From Bacteroidota bacterium (GTDB taxonomy: Bacteria > Bacteroidota > Bacteroidia > Cytophagales > Cyclobacteriaceae): a stretch of DNA of 64,000 nucleotides. Each line of letters starts with the position of its first letter. The first letter of the stretch is position 1. Under the pieces are notes generated by a model. That model saw nothing but the letters and a program-made list of their open reading frames with translations, did no database searches and had not been told where the DNA came from. The stretch covers positions 256,662-320,661 of the forward strand of contig JAEYWY010000026.1 of NCBI GenBank assembly GCA_023428695.1, written 5' to 3'. Positions 50,818 through 60,725 of this stretch are shown in pieces. Both the position numbers and the translations under genes were made by a program.

Positions 50818-52126
50818 CATTTTTATTTTCCTGTTTTTTATCACCTGCACGGTTAACGCACAACGCGAGGTAACTCTCGAGGAAGTCATCGCGGTGGCAA
50901 TTGAAAAGAATTATGACGTTCGTATTGCGCGCAAGGCATCGGAATCCTCGAAACTGGACGATGACTACGCATTCAACGCTTTTCTTCCGAGAGTAAACGG
51001 CACTGGTTCTATTTCGTGGACTAATAATGATCAGGAAATTCGCCTTCAGAGTCAGGAGGGTGGCACGATTGAGCGTACGGGTCCGACGGCGTCTAATAAC
51101 CTGGCCGGATCAATCCAACTCGACTGGGCACTCTTCGACGGTCTGCGCATGTTTGCCACGCGCGAACGCGTTGCGCTGCTCGCGGAGCAGGGTGAATTAC
51201 TGGTGAAAAATCAGATGGTAAATACCATCGCATCGGTTACGACAAATTACTACGACATTGTTCGTCAGAAGCAACAACTGAGGGCTATTCAGGAACAGAT
51301 GGCGGTGAATGACGTTCGCGTAAAACTTGCGGAAAGACGCTTTGAGGTCGGAACTGCCGCGAAACCTGAACTGCTGCAGGCACGCGTTGACTATAATGCA
51401 ACGCGGGCACTTGCCATTCAACAGGAGGCCGTCATCTCACAACTTAAAGCACAGCTGAATGCGTCCCTTGGCATGGAACTACCCACGGAGTATGACGTTG
51501 CCGATACCATTATTCTGAATCTCGACCTCGATCGTGAAGGCCTTATCAATTCTGTTGAGAACTCAAACTTCGGACTTCAGGCGGCGCGGCAGGCAGTTGA
51601 TATTTCTTCTCTTGCCGTGCGTGAGCGCAGGTCGGAGTATCTTCCGTTTCTGAATTTCAATGCCGCGTACACTTATTCGAAGACCGAAAACACCAAGTTA
51701 TTGAATCCGTTTAGCCCATTTTTCATTGCGAACAACGGATTGAACTACGGATTCACTGTTAACGTTCCGATTTTCAACGGGATGAATCAAAGGAGGTTGG
51801 TGCAACAATCCCGGATTGTGCAGAATCAGCAGGAGATTCTGTATCAGCAGCAGCGGGCAGAGGTGAATGTTGCAGTTCAGAATGCGTACACCAACTATGA
51901 AAACCACCTTCGAATCCTGAAGGTTGAAGAGGAGAACATCAATTTTGCACGCGAAAATGTCGCCATTGCACTGGAAGTATTTCGACGTGGTGCCGGCACG
52001 GTGCTGGAACTTCGTACAGCGCAGCAGAGTCTTGCCGATGCGTATACGCGACTGATCAACGCACGTTATCTCGCCAAGGCGGCGGAAACTGAATTGCTGC
52101 GTTTGAATGGTTCCCTTCTTCGCTAG
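50804..52126 (+). CDS. TolC family outer-membrane efflux protein
   Basis: A 440-residue protein with signal YSSIFIFLFFITCTVNAQ. The two structural repeats of long helices and strands are visible: LEEVIAVAIEKNYDVRIA, YYDIVRQKQQLRAIQEQMAVND and EVGTAAKPELLQARVDYNATRA in the first, and EVFRRGAGTVLELRTAQQSLADAYTRLINARY in the second. It forms the trimeric exit duct of the pump. ATG at 50804 overlaps the RND stop; the earlier in-frame start would have no signal peptide. Confidence 0.94.
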   Translation: MKYSSIFIFLFFITCTVNAQREVTLEEVIAVAIEKNYDVRIARKASESSKLDDDYAFNAFLPRVNGTGSISWTNNDQEIRLQSQEGGTIERTGPTASNNLAGSIQLDWALFDGLRMFATRERVALLAEQGELLVKNQMVNTIASVTTNYYDIVRQKQQLRAIQEQMAVNDVRVKLAERRFEVGTAAKPELLQARVDYNATRALAIQQEAVISQLKAQLNASLGMELPTEYDVADTIILNLDLDREGLINSVENSNFGLQAARQAVDISSLAVRERRSEYLPFLNFNAAYTYSKTENTKLLNPFSPFFIANNGLNYGFTVNVPIFNGMNQRRLVQQSRIVQNQQEILYQQQRAEVNVAVQNAYTNYENHLRILKVEEENINFARENVAIALEVFRRGAGTVLELRTAQQSLADAYTRLINARYLAKAAETELLRLNGSLLR

Positions 52127-52188
52127 CGCAAACAAATTTCTTTCGGGGCAGATTGCCGATCGTGAACGCGGAAATCTATATTGCGTGA

Positions 52189-53004
52189 ATGATGTCATTG
52201 ATCGGGCAGGCGGCAGATTTTCTACGTAGCCGTGGCATTCTTAATCCTGAAGTGGGTGTCATTCTCGGGACAGGATTGGGAAACGCTTTTGTCAGGCAAA
52301 TCGAAACTCCGCAGGTGGTCCCATACACGGAGATCCCCAATTTTCCGGAGGCAACCGTTGAACATCATCACGGCAAGCTTGTTTTCGGGAAGATACGCGG
52401 GAAGCGTGTACTTACCATGCAGGGGCGGTTTCACTACTACGAGGGATATTCCATGCAGCAAATCACGCTTCCTGTGCGTGTGATGAAAAAGTTGGGAGTC
52501 CGCGCGTTGCTGATTTCGAACGCGGCAGGAAATCTCAGGAAGGACTGGAACAAAAGCGAACTGATGCTGATTGATGATCACATCAACCTTTTACCGGAGA
52601 ATCCGCTGCGAGGGAAAAATCTCGATGAAATGGGGCCGCGTTTTCCAGATATGAGTCGACCTTATTCGCGGGAGTTGAATACGAAGTTGAAGCGGATTGC
52701 AGCATCGGCGGAAGTCACGTTGCGTGAAGGAGTATACGCGAGCGTCAGCGGGCCAAACCTGGAGACGAGGGCGGAATACAGGTATTTGCAGCGTATTGGC
52801 GCCGACGCAGTGGGAATGAGTACCGTACCAGAGGTCATAGTCGCCAACCACATGGGGCTTTCATGCTGCGCGATTTCGGTTCTTACGGATGACTGCGATC
52901 CGGACAACCTCAAGCCGGTACAACTTCCGGAAATTATTGAAGCGGCCGCAAAGGCTGAACCTTCGCTCACCCGCTTGCTCCTCGACCTGATGGAAGAGTT
53001 ATAA
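52189..53004 (+). CDS. purine-nucleoside phosphorylase
   Basis: A 271-residue trimeric-type (PNP/PunA) enzyme that phosphorolyses inosine, guanosine and related nucleosides for purine salvage. Seen: GVILGTGLGNAFV with the phosphate Ser/Gly loop region, VEHHHGKLVFG, MQGRFHYYEGY, SNAAGNLRKDW and MSTVPEVIVANHMG. Two adjacent ATGs at 52189. It has its own start region 62 bases after the TolC gene and is followed by uvrA. Confidence 0.93.
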   Translation: MMSLIGQAADFLRSRGILNPEVGVILGTGLGNAFVRQIETPQVVPYTEIPNFPEATVEHHHGKLVFGKIRGKRVLTMQGRFHYYEGYSMQQITLPVRVMKKLGVRALLISNAAGNLRKDWNKSELMLIDDHINLLPENPLRGKNLDEMGPRFPDMSRPYSRELNTKLKRIAASAEVTLREGVYASVSGPNLETRAEYRYLQRIGADAVGMSTVPEVIVANHMGLSCCAISVLTDDCDPDNLKPVQLPEIIEAAAKAEPSLTRLLLDLMEEL

Positions 53005-53059
53005 TCGGATTCGCGTTAAAGAACATTCCGAACAGGAAATTTGTATATAGTATTTGATA

Positions 53060-55906
53060 ATGACAAAGCACTCCTCTCCAACCCCGCCCGATGTCTCCGG
53101 ATTCGACGCAATTGAGGTGATCGGGGCCCGTGAACATAATCTCAAGAACATATCCATTTCGTTTCCGCGAAACAAACTCGTGGTAATAACCGGTATCAGC
53201 GGCAGTGGAAAGTCGTCGCTTGCTTTTGACACGATCTATGCCGAGGGTCAGCGGAGATACATGGAAAGTTTTTCGGCCTATGCCCGAAGCTTCATCGGAA
53301 ATCTCGAACGCCCGGATGTTGACAAAATCAATGGCCTGAGCCCTGTTATTTCAATTGAACAAAAGACGACGTCACGCAACCCCAGGTCTACTGTTGGAAC
53401 CGTTACCGAGATATACGATTTCATGCGATTGCTTTTTGCCCGGGCAGGTGAAGCTTTCTCATACCTTACCGGCGATCGTATGGTCCGGCAGTCGGAAGAT
53501 CAGATCCTGGACGCTATCATTAATAACCTGAAAGGTAAAAAACTTGTATTGCTGGCGCCCCTTATCAAAGGACGAAAAGGCCACTACCGTGAACTCTTCC
53601 AGCAAATTCGAAAATCCGGCTACACACGCGTGCGTGTAGATGGTGAGTTGAAGGAAATCACAGCCAAGATGCAGGTGGACCGTTACAAAATACACGACAT
53701 AGAAGTTGTGATCGACCGTATCGTCGCCGACGCGAAAGACCGTTTTAGAATAGGGCAGTCGATAAGGAAGGGGCTTCGCGAGGGCAAAGGCGTTATTATG
53801 GTTATGGAAGAATACGGAACAATCCATCATTTTTCCAAATTTCTGATGGATCCGAAGACCGGTCTCTCCTATGATGAACCAGCACCGAACAACTTCTCAT
53901 TCAACTCGCCTTATGGTGCGTGTCCTTCGTGCAATGGGCTGGGAGTTATCGAGGAGATTACAGAGGAGTCCGTAATTCCCGACAAAAAACTGAGCATCAG
54001 TCGGGGTGGAATCCTGCCTCTCGGAGAGTATCGCGATATATGGATATTCAAGAAGATTGAAGCAATACTGAAACGCAAAAAGGTTGCGCTCACCTCACCG
54101 ATAAAAGACATTCCACGGGACATCATCAAAGTACTCCTTTACGGGGAGGATGAACCCGTTTCAGTTCCATCAGTAAAATACCCGGGCACCGAATGGAATA
54201 CCCGTTTCGAGGGGATAATAAATTTCCTGGAGAAACAGCGCGACGAAGGTTCAGAATCGATCCGGAAATGGGTCGAGGATTTTACAGTTTCGCGGACATG
54301 TCCGGAATGCAATGGCTTAAGACTGAAAAAGGAATCACTCCACTTCCTGATTGATGGCAAGAACATTGGTGAATTGGCGTTGCTTGACATCGCGTCTCTT
54401 TCACGTTGGTTTACTGGTCTCGAAAAAAGACTGAGCGAAAAACAACGCGTTATAGGTGCCGAAGTATTAAAGGAAATTAGAAAGCGAATCGGGTTTTTAC
54501 TTGACGTAGGACTCGAGTATCTGAGTCTTAACCGCCCGATTAGAACGCTTAGCGGCGGAGAATCTCAACGTATCCGGCTTGCGACACAGATCGGAACTCA
54601 ACTCGTTGGTGTGTTGTACATTCTGGACGAGCCGAGTATCGGACTTCACGCGCGCGATAACGTCAAGCTTATTAAGGCGCTCAAAGATCTTCGCGATATC
54701 GGGAACTCAGTTGTTGTTGTCGAGCATGACAAAGAGATGATGCTCGAATCAGACTTCATTCTCGACATTGGTCCGGGCGCGGGCCGGCATGGTGGTCTTG
54801 TTGTCGCACAGGGCGATCCGAAGCGTTTCCTCGCCAACAAAAGTACTACTGCAAAATATCTGAGTGGCGAAATTACTATTCCATATAACTCAAAACGTCG
54901 AAAAGGATCCGGCGAAAAGATCCGAATCACAGGCGCGCGTGGGAACAACCTGAAAAATGTTAAACTCGAGATTCCACTCGGAACGCTGACGTGCGTTACC
55001 GGTGTCTCGGGCAGCGGAAAGTCAACGCTGATTCATGATACTCTCTTCCCGATTCTTAACAGGCACTTCTATAACTCGAGAACGGAACCTCTCTCGTTTG
55101 ACAAAGTGGAAGGTCTCGATCTTATTGACAAAGTAATTGAAGTCGACCAGTCCCCGATTGGTAGAACACCGCGGTCAAATCCGGCAACGTACACAGGTGT
55201 ATTTACGGATATACGTGATCTATTTGCGCAGCTACCCGAATCAAAGATAAGAGGTTACAAAACGGGACGATTTTCCTTTAACGTTAAGGGTGGCCGTTGC
55301 GAGACCTGCGAAGGTGCCGGGCTTCGACTTATTGAGATGGAGTTCCTTCCCGATGTGCACGTGCCATGCGAAACATGCAAGGGCAAACGGTATAACCGCG
55401 AGACACTTGAAGTGCGATTCAAGGGGAAGTCGATCAGCGACGTGCTTGACATGACTGTTGAAGAGGCAGTGGCGTTTTTTGAAAATCAGCCGAAGATTTT
55501 GCGCAAGATCCAAACACTCTCTGAAGTTGGACTGGGTTACATTTCACTTGGTCAGCATGCGACGACGTTGTCGGGTGGTGAGGCGCAAAGGGTTAAGCTT
55601 GCAACGGAACTTTCGAAGCGCGATACCGGAAAGACATTTTATATTCTCGATGAACCGACTACGGGATTGCATTTCCAGGACATTGCGCACCTTCTGGACG
55701 TGCTCCAGCGCCTGGTAAATAAAGGAAACACAGTTCTCGTCATCGAGCACAACATGGACATCATTAAATGCGCCGACTACATCGTGGATCTCGGTCCGGA
55801 GGGTGGTATCGGGGGAGGATCTATTGTTGCAACCGGAACGCCGGAACAAGTGAGTAAGAACACGAAGAGTTATACGGGAAAGTTTTTGAAGGCTGAGTTG
55901 AAGTGA
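53060..55906 (+). CDS. uvrA: excinuclease ABC subunit A
   Basis: A 948-residue nucleotide-excision-repair ATPase of normal length. Two ATPase halves with Walker A GISGSGKSSLAFDTI and GVSGSGKSTLIHDTL, signatures LSGGESQRI and LSGGEAQRV, and zinc fingers CPSCNGLG, CPECNGLR and CETCEGAG/CETCKGKR. UvrA finds lesions and loads UvrB. ATG at 53060 chosen over a TTG two codons earlier. Confidence 0.98.
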   Translation: MTKHSSPTPPDVSGFDAIEVIGAREHNLKNISISFPRNKLVVITGISGSGKSSLAFDTIYAEGQRRYMESFSAYARSFIGNLERPDVDKINGLSPVISIEQKTTSRNPRSTVGTVTEIYDFMRLLFARAGEAFSYLTGDRMVRQSEDQILDAIINNLKGKKLVLLAPLIKGRKGHYRELFQQIRKSGYTRVRVDGELKEITAKMQVDRYKIHDIEVVIDRIVADAKDRFRIGQSIRKGLREGKGVIMVMEEYGTIHHFSKFLMDPKTGLSYDEPAPNNFSFNSPYGACPSCNGLGVIEEITEESVIPDKKLSISRGGILPLGEYRDIWIFKKIEAILKRKKVALTSPIKDIPRDIIKVLLYGEDEPVSVPSVKYPGTEWNTRFEGIINFLEKQRDEGSESIRKWVEDFTVSRTCPECNGLRLKKESLHFLIDGKNIGELALLDIASLSRWFTGLEKRLSEKQRVIGAEVLKEIRKRIGFLLDVGLEYLSLNRPIRTLSGGESQRIRLATQIGTQLVGVLYILDEPSIGLHARDNVKLIKALKDLRDIGNSVVVVEHDKEMMLESDFILDIGPGAGRHGGLVVAQGDPKRFLANKSTTAKYLSGEITIPYNSKRRKGSGEKIRITGARGNNLKNVKLEIPLGTLTCVTGVSGSGKSTLIHDTLFPILNRHFYNSRTEPLSFDKVEGLDLIDKVIEVDQSPIGRTPRSNPATYTGVFTDIRDLFAQLPESKIRGYKTGRFSFNVKGGRCETCEGAGLRLIEMEFLPDVHVPCETCKGKRYNRETLEVRFKGKSISDVLDMTVEEAVAFFENQPKILRKIQTLSEVGLGYISLGQHATTLSGGEAQRVKLATELSKRDTGKTFYILDEPTTGLHFQDIAHLLDVLQRLVNKGNTVLVIEHNMDIIKCADYIVDLGPEGGIGGGSIVATGTPEQVSKNTKSYTGKFLKAELK

Positions 55907-55951
55907 TGCGCAATTACCCGGTAACTTTAGTACTTTTCCAAAAAGTAAACG

Positions 55952-56191
55952 ATGAGCAGACATTACCTTTTCGGCGTCATCTTCCTCGGCCTGGGTATAT
56001 ACCATTTGTGGATTCGTGACTACCTCGATGCGGGACTCTTCGGTGCAGCAGGGCTCGCCTTTATCGTGAACACTATGGCAAGTGAACCCAAACTTGCCGC
56101 GTATAAAAAAGTACTTGTGATTGTGACGTGGGTATTGATCATTGTATCCTCTTTACTGTTCCTTTATTGGATTCAGGTAAGATACTTCTGA
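55952..56191 (+). CDS. small membrane protein of unknown function
   Basis: A 79-residue protein with hydrophobic helices at about 7-20, 28-42 and 52-74 and a short basic middle (KLAAYKKV). No family is recognised. It lies between uvrA and the histidine kinase gene, 41 bases before the latter, and may be read with it. Confidence 0.65.
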   Translation: MSRHYLFGVIFLGLGIYHLWIRDYLDAGLFGAAGLAFIVNTMASEPKLAAYKKVLVIVTWVLIIVSSLLFLYWIQVRYF

Positions 56192-56232
56192 ACGGCGTAC
56201 GATTCCCGCCGATAAACTCCAACGGGTGACGC

Positions 56233-57297
56233 ATGGTAAACAAACACCGGCTTTACTGGTCTCTTCAACTTGGTGGTTGGCTGTTTTATGCAACCATCCA
56301 GATTGTTTCCAGTTTTCTGGCATCGGATATACTCACCCTTAAACGTGCTGTGTTTTTCATGACCGAGGCATTCCTTTGTCTTTTTATTACGCATGCATTC
56401 CGGGAAGTGCTTAACCGGTGGAAGTGGCTTGAGTTGTCGGTACCGCGACTGATTCCCGGAGTACTCGTTGCGGTGTTTGTAATGGGTGTGCTTCTCTATT
56501 TCATACGGATTCCCGTGAACCTGATGCTCGGGCGTCTATTCGATCCGTTGGCGGCGTTCGATCCGGTTACTATCCTGGGTCAATCAGCGTTTTATATGAT
56601 CCTATTTTTCCTGTGGACCCTGTTCTATTTTACATATCATTATATCGATCGTTATAATAAGTCGTTGAAGTATGAGGCGTCGATGATTGAAATTGAACTG
56701 AAGAATCTGAAATCTCAACTTAATCCGCATTTCATATTCAACGCACTCAATAGTATTCGTGCCCTGGTGGATGAAAATCCGTCAAAATCAAAACAGGCAA
56801 TTAATCAGCTTTCGAACATACTTCGGAATTCACTCGCGAGCGACAAGAAAGGATTGACCAAATTCGACGATGAACTGAAAATTGTAAGGGATTACCTTGG
56901 TCTGGAAAGCATCCGTTTCGAGGAGCGACTAAAAACAGAGTTTCTCATAGACCCGGAGTCATCGCAGTTCCTTGTTCCGCCCCTGATGATCCAGACACTG
57001 GTGGAAAACGGTATCAAACATGGCATATCAAAACTCACGGCTGGAGGAACGGTCCAGGTGAAAACTTTCGTTAACCAGGAGAAATTGCACATTCAGATCC
57101 GAAACAGCGGGCAGTTGGTGCAACCGGTAAAAAGGGGTAAGGCGGGACTGGGTCTGAAAAATACCGTTCAACGCCTTAAGCTCATATACGGAGACCGTGC
57201 ATCGTTTCGTATTGTAAATGAAAAGGATAATATTGTACTCACTGAATTAATAATTCCTCAAAACAAAGACAATGAGAGCTCTAATCGTGGACGATGA
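56233..57297 (+). CDS. LytS/YehU-type sensor histidine kinase
   Basis: A 354-residue membrane kinase: four predicted helices to about residue 135, then a kinase module with the His in LNPHFIFNALNSIRALV and LVPPLMIQTLVENGIKHG (N box). The short GHKL domain ends with GKAGLGLKNTVQRL. It senses an unknown envelope signal and phosphorylates the LytTR regulator encoded next, which it overlaps by 26 bases. Confidence 0.92.
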   Translation: MVNKHRLYWSLQLGGWLFYATIQIVSSFLASDILTLKRAVFFMTEAFLCLFITHAFREVLNRWKWLELSVPRLIPGVLVAVFVMGVLLYFIRIPVNLMLGRLFDPLAAFDPVTILGQSAFYMILFFLWTLFYFTYHYIDRYNKSLKYEASMIEIELKNLKSQLNPHFIFNALNSIRALVDENPSKSKQAINQLSNILRNSLASDKKGLTKFDDELKIVRDYLGLESIRFEERLKTEFLIDPESSQFLVPPLMIQTLVENGIKHGISKLTAGGTVQVKTFVNQEKLHIQIRNSGQLVQPVKRGKAGLGLKNTVQRLKLIYGDRASFRIVNEKDNIVLTELIIPQNKDNESSNRGR

Positions 57298-57994
57298 GCG
57301 CCTGGCGCGGAAAGAACTGGTCAAACTTCTCGAAGACCACCCGATGATCGAGGTGGTTGGGGAAGCGGTTAATGCAGATGAAGCAATTCAGATGGTCAAC
57401 GACCTCAATCCTGATTTGCTGTTCCTGGACATTCAAATGCCTGGGAAAACCGGTTTTCAATTGCTCGAGGAGCTTGATTCCGTGCCTCTGGTAGTATTCA
57501 CGACCGCGTATGATGAATTCGCGCTTAAGGCCTTTGAAGTAAATGCGCTCGACTATTTGCTAAAGCCCATTCAGCCTGAACGCCTGCTGGAAACGGTTGC
57601 CAAGGTCGCCGAAAAGGAGCGCGCGAAAACAGCTGCCGTTCGCGGACCCGACAAAAAGCTTGGCCTCACTGATCAGGTTTTCGTCAAGGACGGAGACCGT
57701 TGCTGGTTTGTAAGTCTTTCGAACGTGCGCCTCTTTGAATCGGATGGCAACTACATAAAGGTATACTTCGACAATAATCGTCCGATGATTCACAAATCAT
57801 TGAATGCTCTCGACGAAAAGCTTGACGAACGTGCATTCTTCCGCGCAAGCAGAAAACATATCGTAAACCTGAGTTGGGTAGAAGGTATTGAACCGTGGTT
57901 CAATGGTGGCCTTATGGTTAGACTCAAGGGTGGCGACAAGGTTGAAGTGAGCCGCAGGCAGGCCGCCAAGTTCAAAGACATGATGAGTCTCTGA
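57272..57994 (+). CDS. LytTR-family DNA-binding response regulator
   Basis: A 240-residue regulator. The receiver domain has VDDERLARKEL and the phospho-acceptor Asp in DLLFLDIQMPGKTG, with LKPIQPERL; the LytTR domain (about 135-235) has VFVKDGDRCWFVSLSNVRLFES, IHKSLNALDEKL and RASRKHIVNLSWVEGI. It partners the upstream kinase. Targets are not indicated. Confidence 0.94.
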   Translation: MRALIVDDERLARKELVKLLEDHPMIEVVGEAVNADEAIQMVNDLNPDLLFLDIQMPGKTGFQLLEELDSVPLVVFTTAYDEFALKAFEVNALDYLLKPIQPERLLETVAKVAEKERAKTAAVRGPDKKLGLTDQVFVKDGDRCWFVSLSNVRLFESDGNYIKVYFDNNRPMIHKSLNALDEKLDERAFFRASRKHIVNLSWVEGIEPWFNGGLMVRLKGGDKVEVSRRQAAKFKDMMSL

Positions 57995-57997
57995 TCG

Positions 57998-58366
57998 TCA
58001 GCTCTGGACAAGTCGGATAAATTCCTGCTGAACGTTCCAGTCTTTCGCAAGCTTCAGCATCGCCGTTGCTTCCATTTCCGTTACGTAGCCTTTCAGGTTG
58101 TTTGATTCCCAAACCATGTTGATGAGTTCAATACGCTTTTCCTTTGGATAATCGCCAATGATGTCATTGAGGTAAACGCGTGCCCTGTCGAATGCAGTAA
58201 TGTAATCGACGGCGATAAAATCCAGGGCCCATTGGTACTCGGCAGCTGCGTCCAATTCCGCCGCACTTCGGTCAAGATCTTTTTTCTCGGCTTCATCAAG
58301 ACCGTGGTAGTAATAGATCACAGCCTTCAGCAACAGGTAGACACGTTTTTCTTCTTCTGATTCCAT
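57998..58366 (-). CDS. small helical cytoplasmic protein of unknown function
   Basis: A 122-residue acidic protein with no signal or membrane segment, nearly all helical. Distinctive parts are LDAAAEYQWALDFIAVDYITAFDRARVYLND and VWESNNLKGYVTEMEATAMLKLAKDWN. The regular heptads and the acidic turn before the last helix resemble TerB-like folds, but the match is too weak to assign. It converges on the LytTR gene (three bases between stops). Confidence 0.6.
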   Translation of the reverse strand: MESEEEKRVYLLLKAVIYYYHGLDEAEKKDLDRSAAELDAAAEYQWALDFIAVDYITAFDRARVYLNDIIGDYPKEKRIELINMVWESNNLKGYVTEMEATAMLKLAKDWNVQQEFIRLVQS

Positions 58367-58408
58367 GAAACGGGAAAGTGCACTAAAATACGAAAGTTGT
58401 CAAGTATT

Positions 58409-59533
58409 CTACGCAACGAAAAAGTCAGCGGAAATTTTGTCAGCCAGGGCCAGACCTGCCGGCGTGAGAACAAGGTACGATTGATTCATCGTTGCCAGTT
58501 TGTTATCGACTAAGGTCCGGATGTACGATTGCTTGTGACTGAGCAAATCATAACCGAAGTCACGGTTGATTCGTTCGAGATCCATACCCCAAATGGTACG
58601 CAGCGTAGTCAATATGTAGTCGTTTATCTTTTCTTCCTGCGTCAATACTTCGAGGGTTGCCGGGATGTTTCCCTGGGCAAGTTCGCGGATATAGATGTGG
58701 TTGTTTCTGATATTGTACTGGCGCGACGTGCGATCATACGAATGTGCACCCGGACCGATGCCGAGGTATGGAACCCCCTTCCAGTACGACGTATTGTGAC
58801 GCGAATAGAATCCCGGCCTGGCGAAATTGGAAACCTCATATCGTTCATACCCAGCAACACCGAGCCGGTCGAGAAGAACATTTATTTGATCAACGGCGAC
58901 ATCATCGCTTACAGGAGAAAGTTTTCCCTTCGCAAGCCAGTTTCCGAATGCGGTCCTCTCCTCGATGGTTAGCGAATATGCAGAGACGTGCTCTGGCCGG
59001 TAAGAAATGACCTCGTCAACCTGCTGGCGCCAACCCAATTCCGAATGGCCGGGAATAGCATACATAAGATCGACACTGATATTGTCAAATCCGGCATTCC
59101 GCGCATCTTTGATTGCCTGGTGCGCTGATTCGGACGAGTGAGCGCGGTTCATAAAACGCAACACACTGTCGTCGAAAGACTGGATGCCGATGCTCAGCCG
59201 GTTCACACCAACCTTCCTGAGCGCGTTCAGCTTGTCAAAGGACGTGTCATCCGGATTTGTTTCAAGTGTGATTTCGGCTTCTCGGTTTATGCGGAATCTG
59301 TTGTCGACAGCGTCGAGGAGCCGATCAATTTCCTGCGGCGACAGCAGTGAAGGTGTGCCTCCTCCGAAATAGATCGTTTCCACATCCTCCTTCAGATATT
59401 CCCGTTGGATGTCAAGTTCGCGAACCATCATGTCCAGCATTTGATCCTTAACCGCAAGATTGGTCGAAAAGTGGAAGTCGCAATAATGACACGCCTGTTT
59501 ACAGAAAGGAATATGGAAATATACACCCGCCAT
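58409..59533 (-). CDS. hemW: radical SAM heme chaperone HemW
   Basis: A 374-residue protein of the coproporphyrinogen oxidase-like group, formerly HemN2. The radical SAM cluster ligands are Cys11, Cys15 and Cys18 in FCKQACHYC; IYFGGGTPSLL, NPDDTS, VNRLSIGIQSFDD and ISVDLMYAIPG follow. HemW delivers heme to respiratory enzymes. ATG at 59533 starts directly before the first strand; 59566 adds eleven residues with no homology. Confidence 0.93.
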   Translation of the reverse strand: MAGVYFHIPFCKQACHYCDFHFSTNLAVKDQMLDMMVRELDIQREYLKEDVETIYFGGGTPSLLSPQEIDRLLDAVDNRFRINREAEITLETNPDDTSFDKLNALRKVGVNRLSIGIQSFDDSVLRFMNRAHSSESAHQAIKDARNAGFDNISVDLMYAIPGHSELGWRQQVDEVISYRPEHVSAYSLTIEERTAFGNWLAKGKLSPVSDDVAVDQINVLLDRLGVAGYERYEVSNFARPGFYSRHNTSYWKGVPYLGIGPGAHSYDRTSRQYNIRNNHIYIRELAQGNIPATLEVLTQEEKINDYILTTLRTIWGMDLERINRDFGYDLLSHKQSYIRTLVDNKLATMNQSYLVLTPAGLALADKISADFFVA

Positions 59534-59596
59534 GGCTGCAGCAAACATAACGTTTTCGGATATCAATTCAGTTTCTGATATTTTTGCGTGAATTAT

Positions 59597-60703
59597 ATGA
59601 TACTTCCCCGCTCACTCACATTGGCGCTGACGACCTTATTACTTTTCCGGGTTGGATTCGCGCAGGATTTGGAAATGAAAAAAGATCTGTCCAGTGAGTG
59701 GCTGGTAAACGGACCGGAGGGTCTTACGCCGTATGCATCGAAGACCAGTCCTGTCAGTGTAGTCTACTTCAGACTTTCGGTACCACATCCGTACGGAGAG
59801 TACCTGGCGCTTTCAGCAACGAAACCATTCACACTTTTCGTGAACAATCAGCTGGCTGGTGAAGATCGCGAGATGGTTCTTGATCTGGACAGTCTGAGTA
59901 AAACGTATGCGTCACGAACATTGCTTGTCGCTATTTATCAGGAGGGCTTTCAACCGCAAACTTTCAGCACGCGTTTGTTCGCGCAGCGGCTGGTTAGGCA
60001 TGAAGAAGAATCATTACCTGAAGTGCGCCCTTCTTTTTATCTGCGCGACTTTGGGATTCTTGCAGCGTTATTGCTAACGGTAATGGTAGTGGTCGTTATT
60101 CGACTCAATCCCAAACTTGCCGGCGATTATTTTTCACCGGTGAAAATTATTTCGTTACGGGAAGACGAGGCGCAGATGGGCACGCGCATGGCGAGTAGCA
60201 CGAATATCCTTTTTTATGTGTATTCCAGCCTGTTGCTTGGCTACTTTTTCTCAATGATTTTTAATTTTCTGCCTGTCGGGTACACAACCAGCCTGGCATT
60301 TCAGTCAGAGACCTTTTGGGGCGCGATAGCGCAATGGATAAAACTCAGCTCGATAATATTGCTATTTCTTTTTCTGAAGATCATTCTTATTCTGAGTCTC
60401 TCGTATCTGTTTGGCATGACCGAAATTGGAGGACTTCACTTTCTCAACTGGGTGAGATTGATTGTTGTTTTCTTTGGCGCGCTCACACTCGCCGTGTTCG
60501 TCTACTTTGTGAGTCATGGATATGATGCTAACGTATATGAGGTATTCTTAAAGTTGGTTGTCTGGGCAACAGGTCTGTGGATCATTCTGCTCTTTTTGAA
60601 ACTGGCGAACAAGGTGAGTGCCTCGATGTTTCATTTATTTTCGTACATTTGTGCGACTGAATTGATACCCTTTCTCTTAATTGTGAAGGTGCTGTACAAC
60701 TAG
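59597..60703 (+). CDS. DUF4271 membrane protein
   Basis: A 368-residue protein with a signal peptide ending VGFAQ, a 120-residue extracytoplasmic part, and about six to seven hydrophobic helices in the C-terminal two-thirds, matching DUF4271. The unknown-function family is found next to hemD in other Bacteroidota as here (22 bases apart). An upstream GTG (59588) adds three residues. Confidence 0.78.
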   Translation: MILPRSLTLALTTLLLFRVGFAQDLEMKKDLSSEWLVNGPEGLTPYASKTSPVSVVYFRLSVPHPYGEYLALSATKPFTLFVNNQLAGEDREMVLDLDSLSKTYASRTLLVAIYQEGFQPQTFSTRLFAQRLVRHEEESLPEVRPSFYLRDFGILAALLLTVMVVVVIRLNPKLAGDYFSPVKIISLREDEAQMGTRMASSTNILFYVYSSLLLGYFFSMIFNFLPVGYTTSLAFQSETFWGAIAQWIKLSSIILLFLFLKIILILSLSYLFGMTEIGGLHFLNWVRLIVVFFGALTLAVFVYFVSHGYDANVYEVFLKLVVWATGLWIILLFLKLANKVSASMFHLFSYICATELIPFLLIVKVLYN

Positions 60704-60725
60704 CTTGATTTGTTTACGTGTTGAT

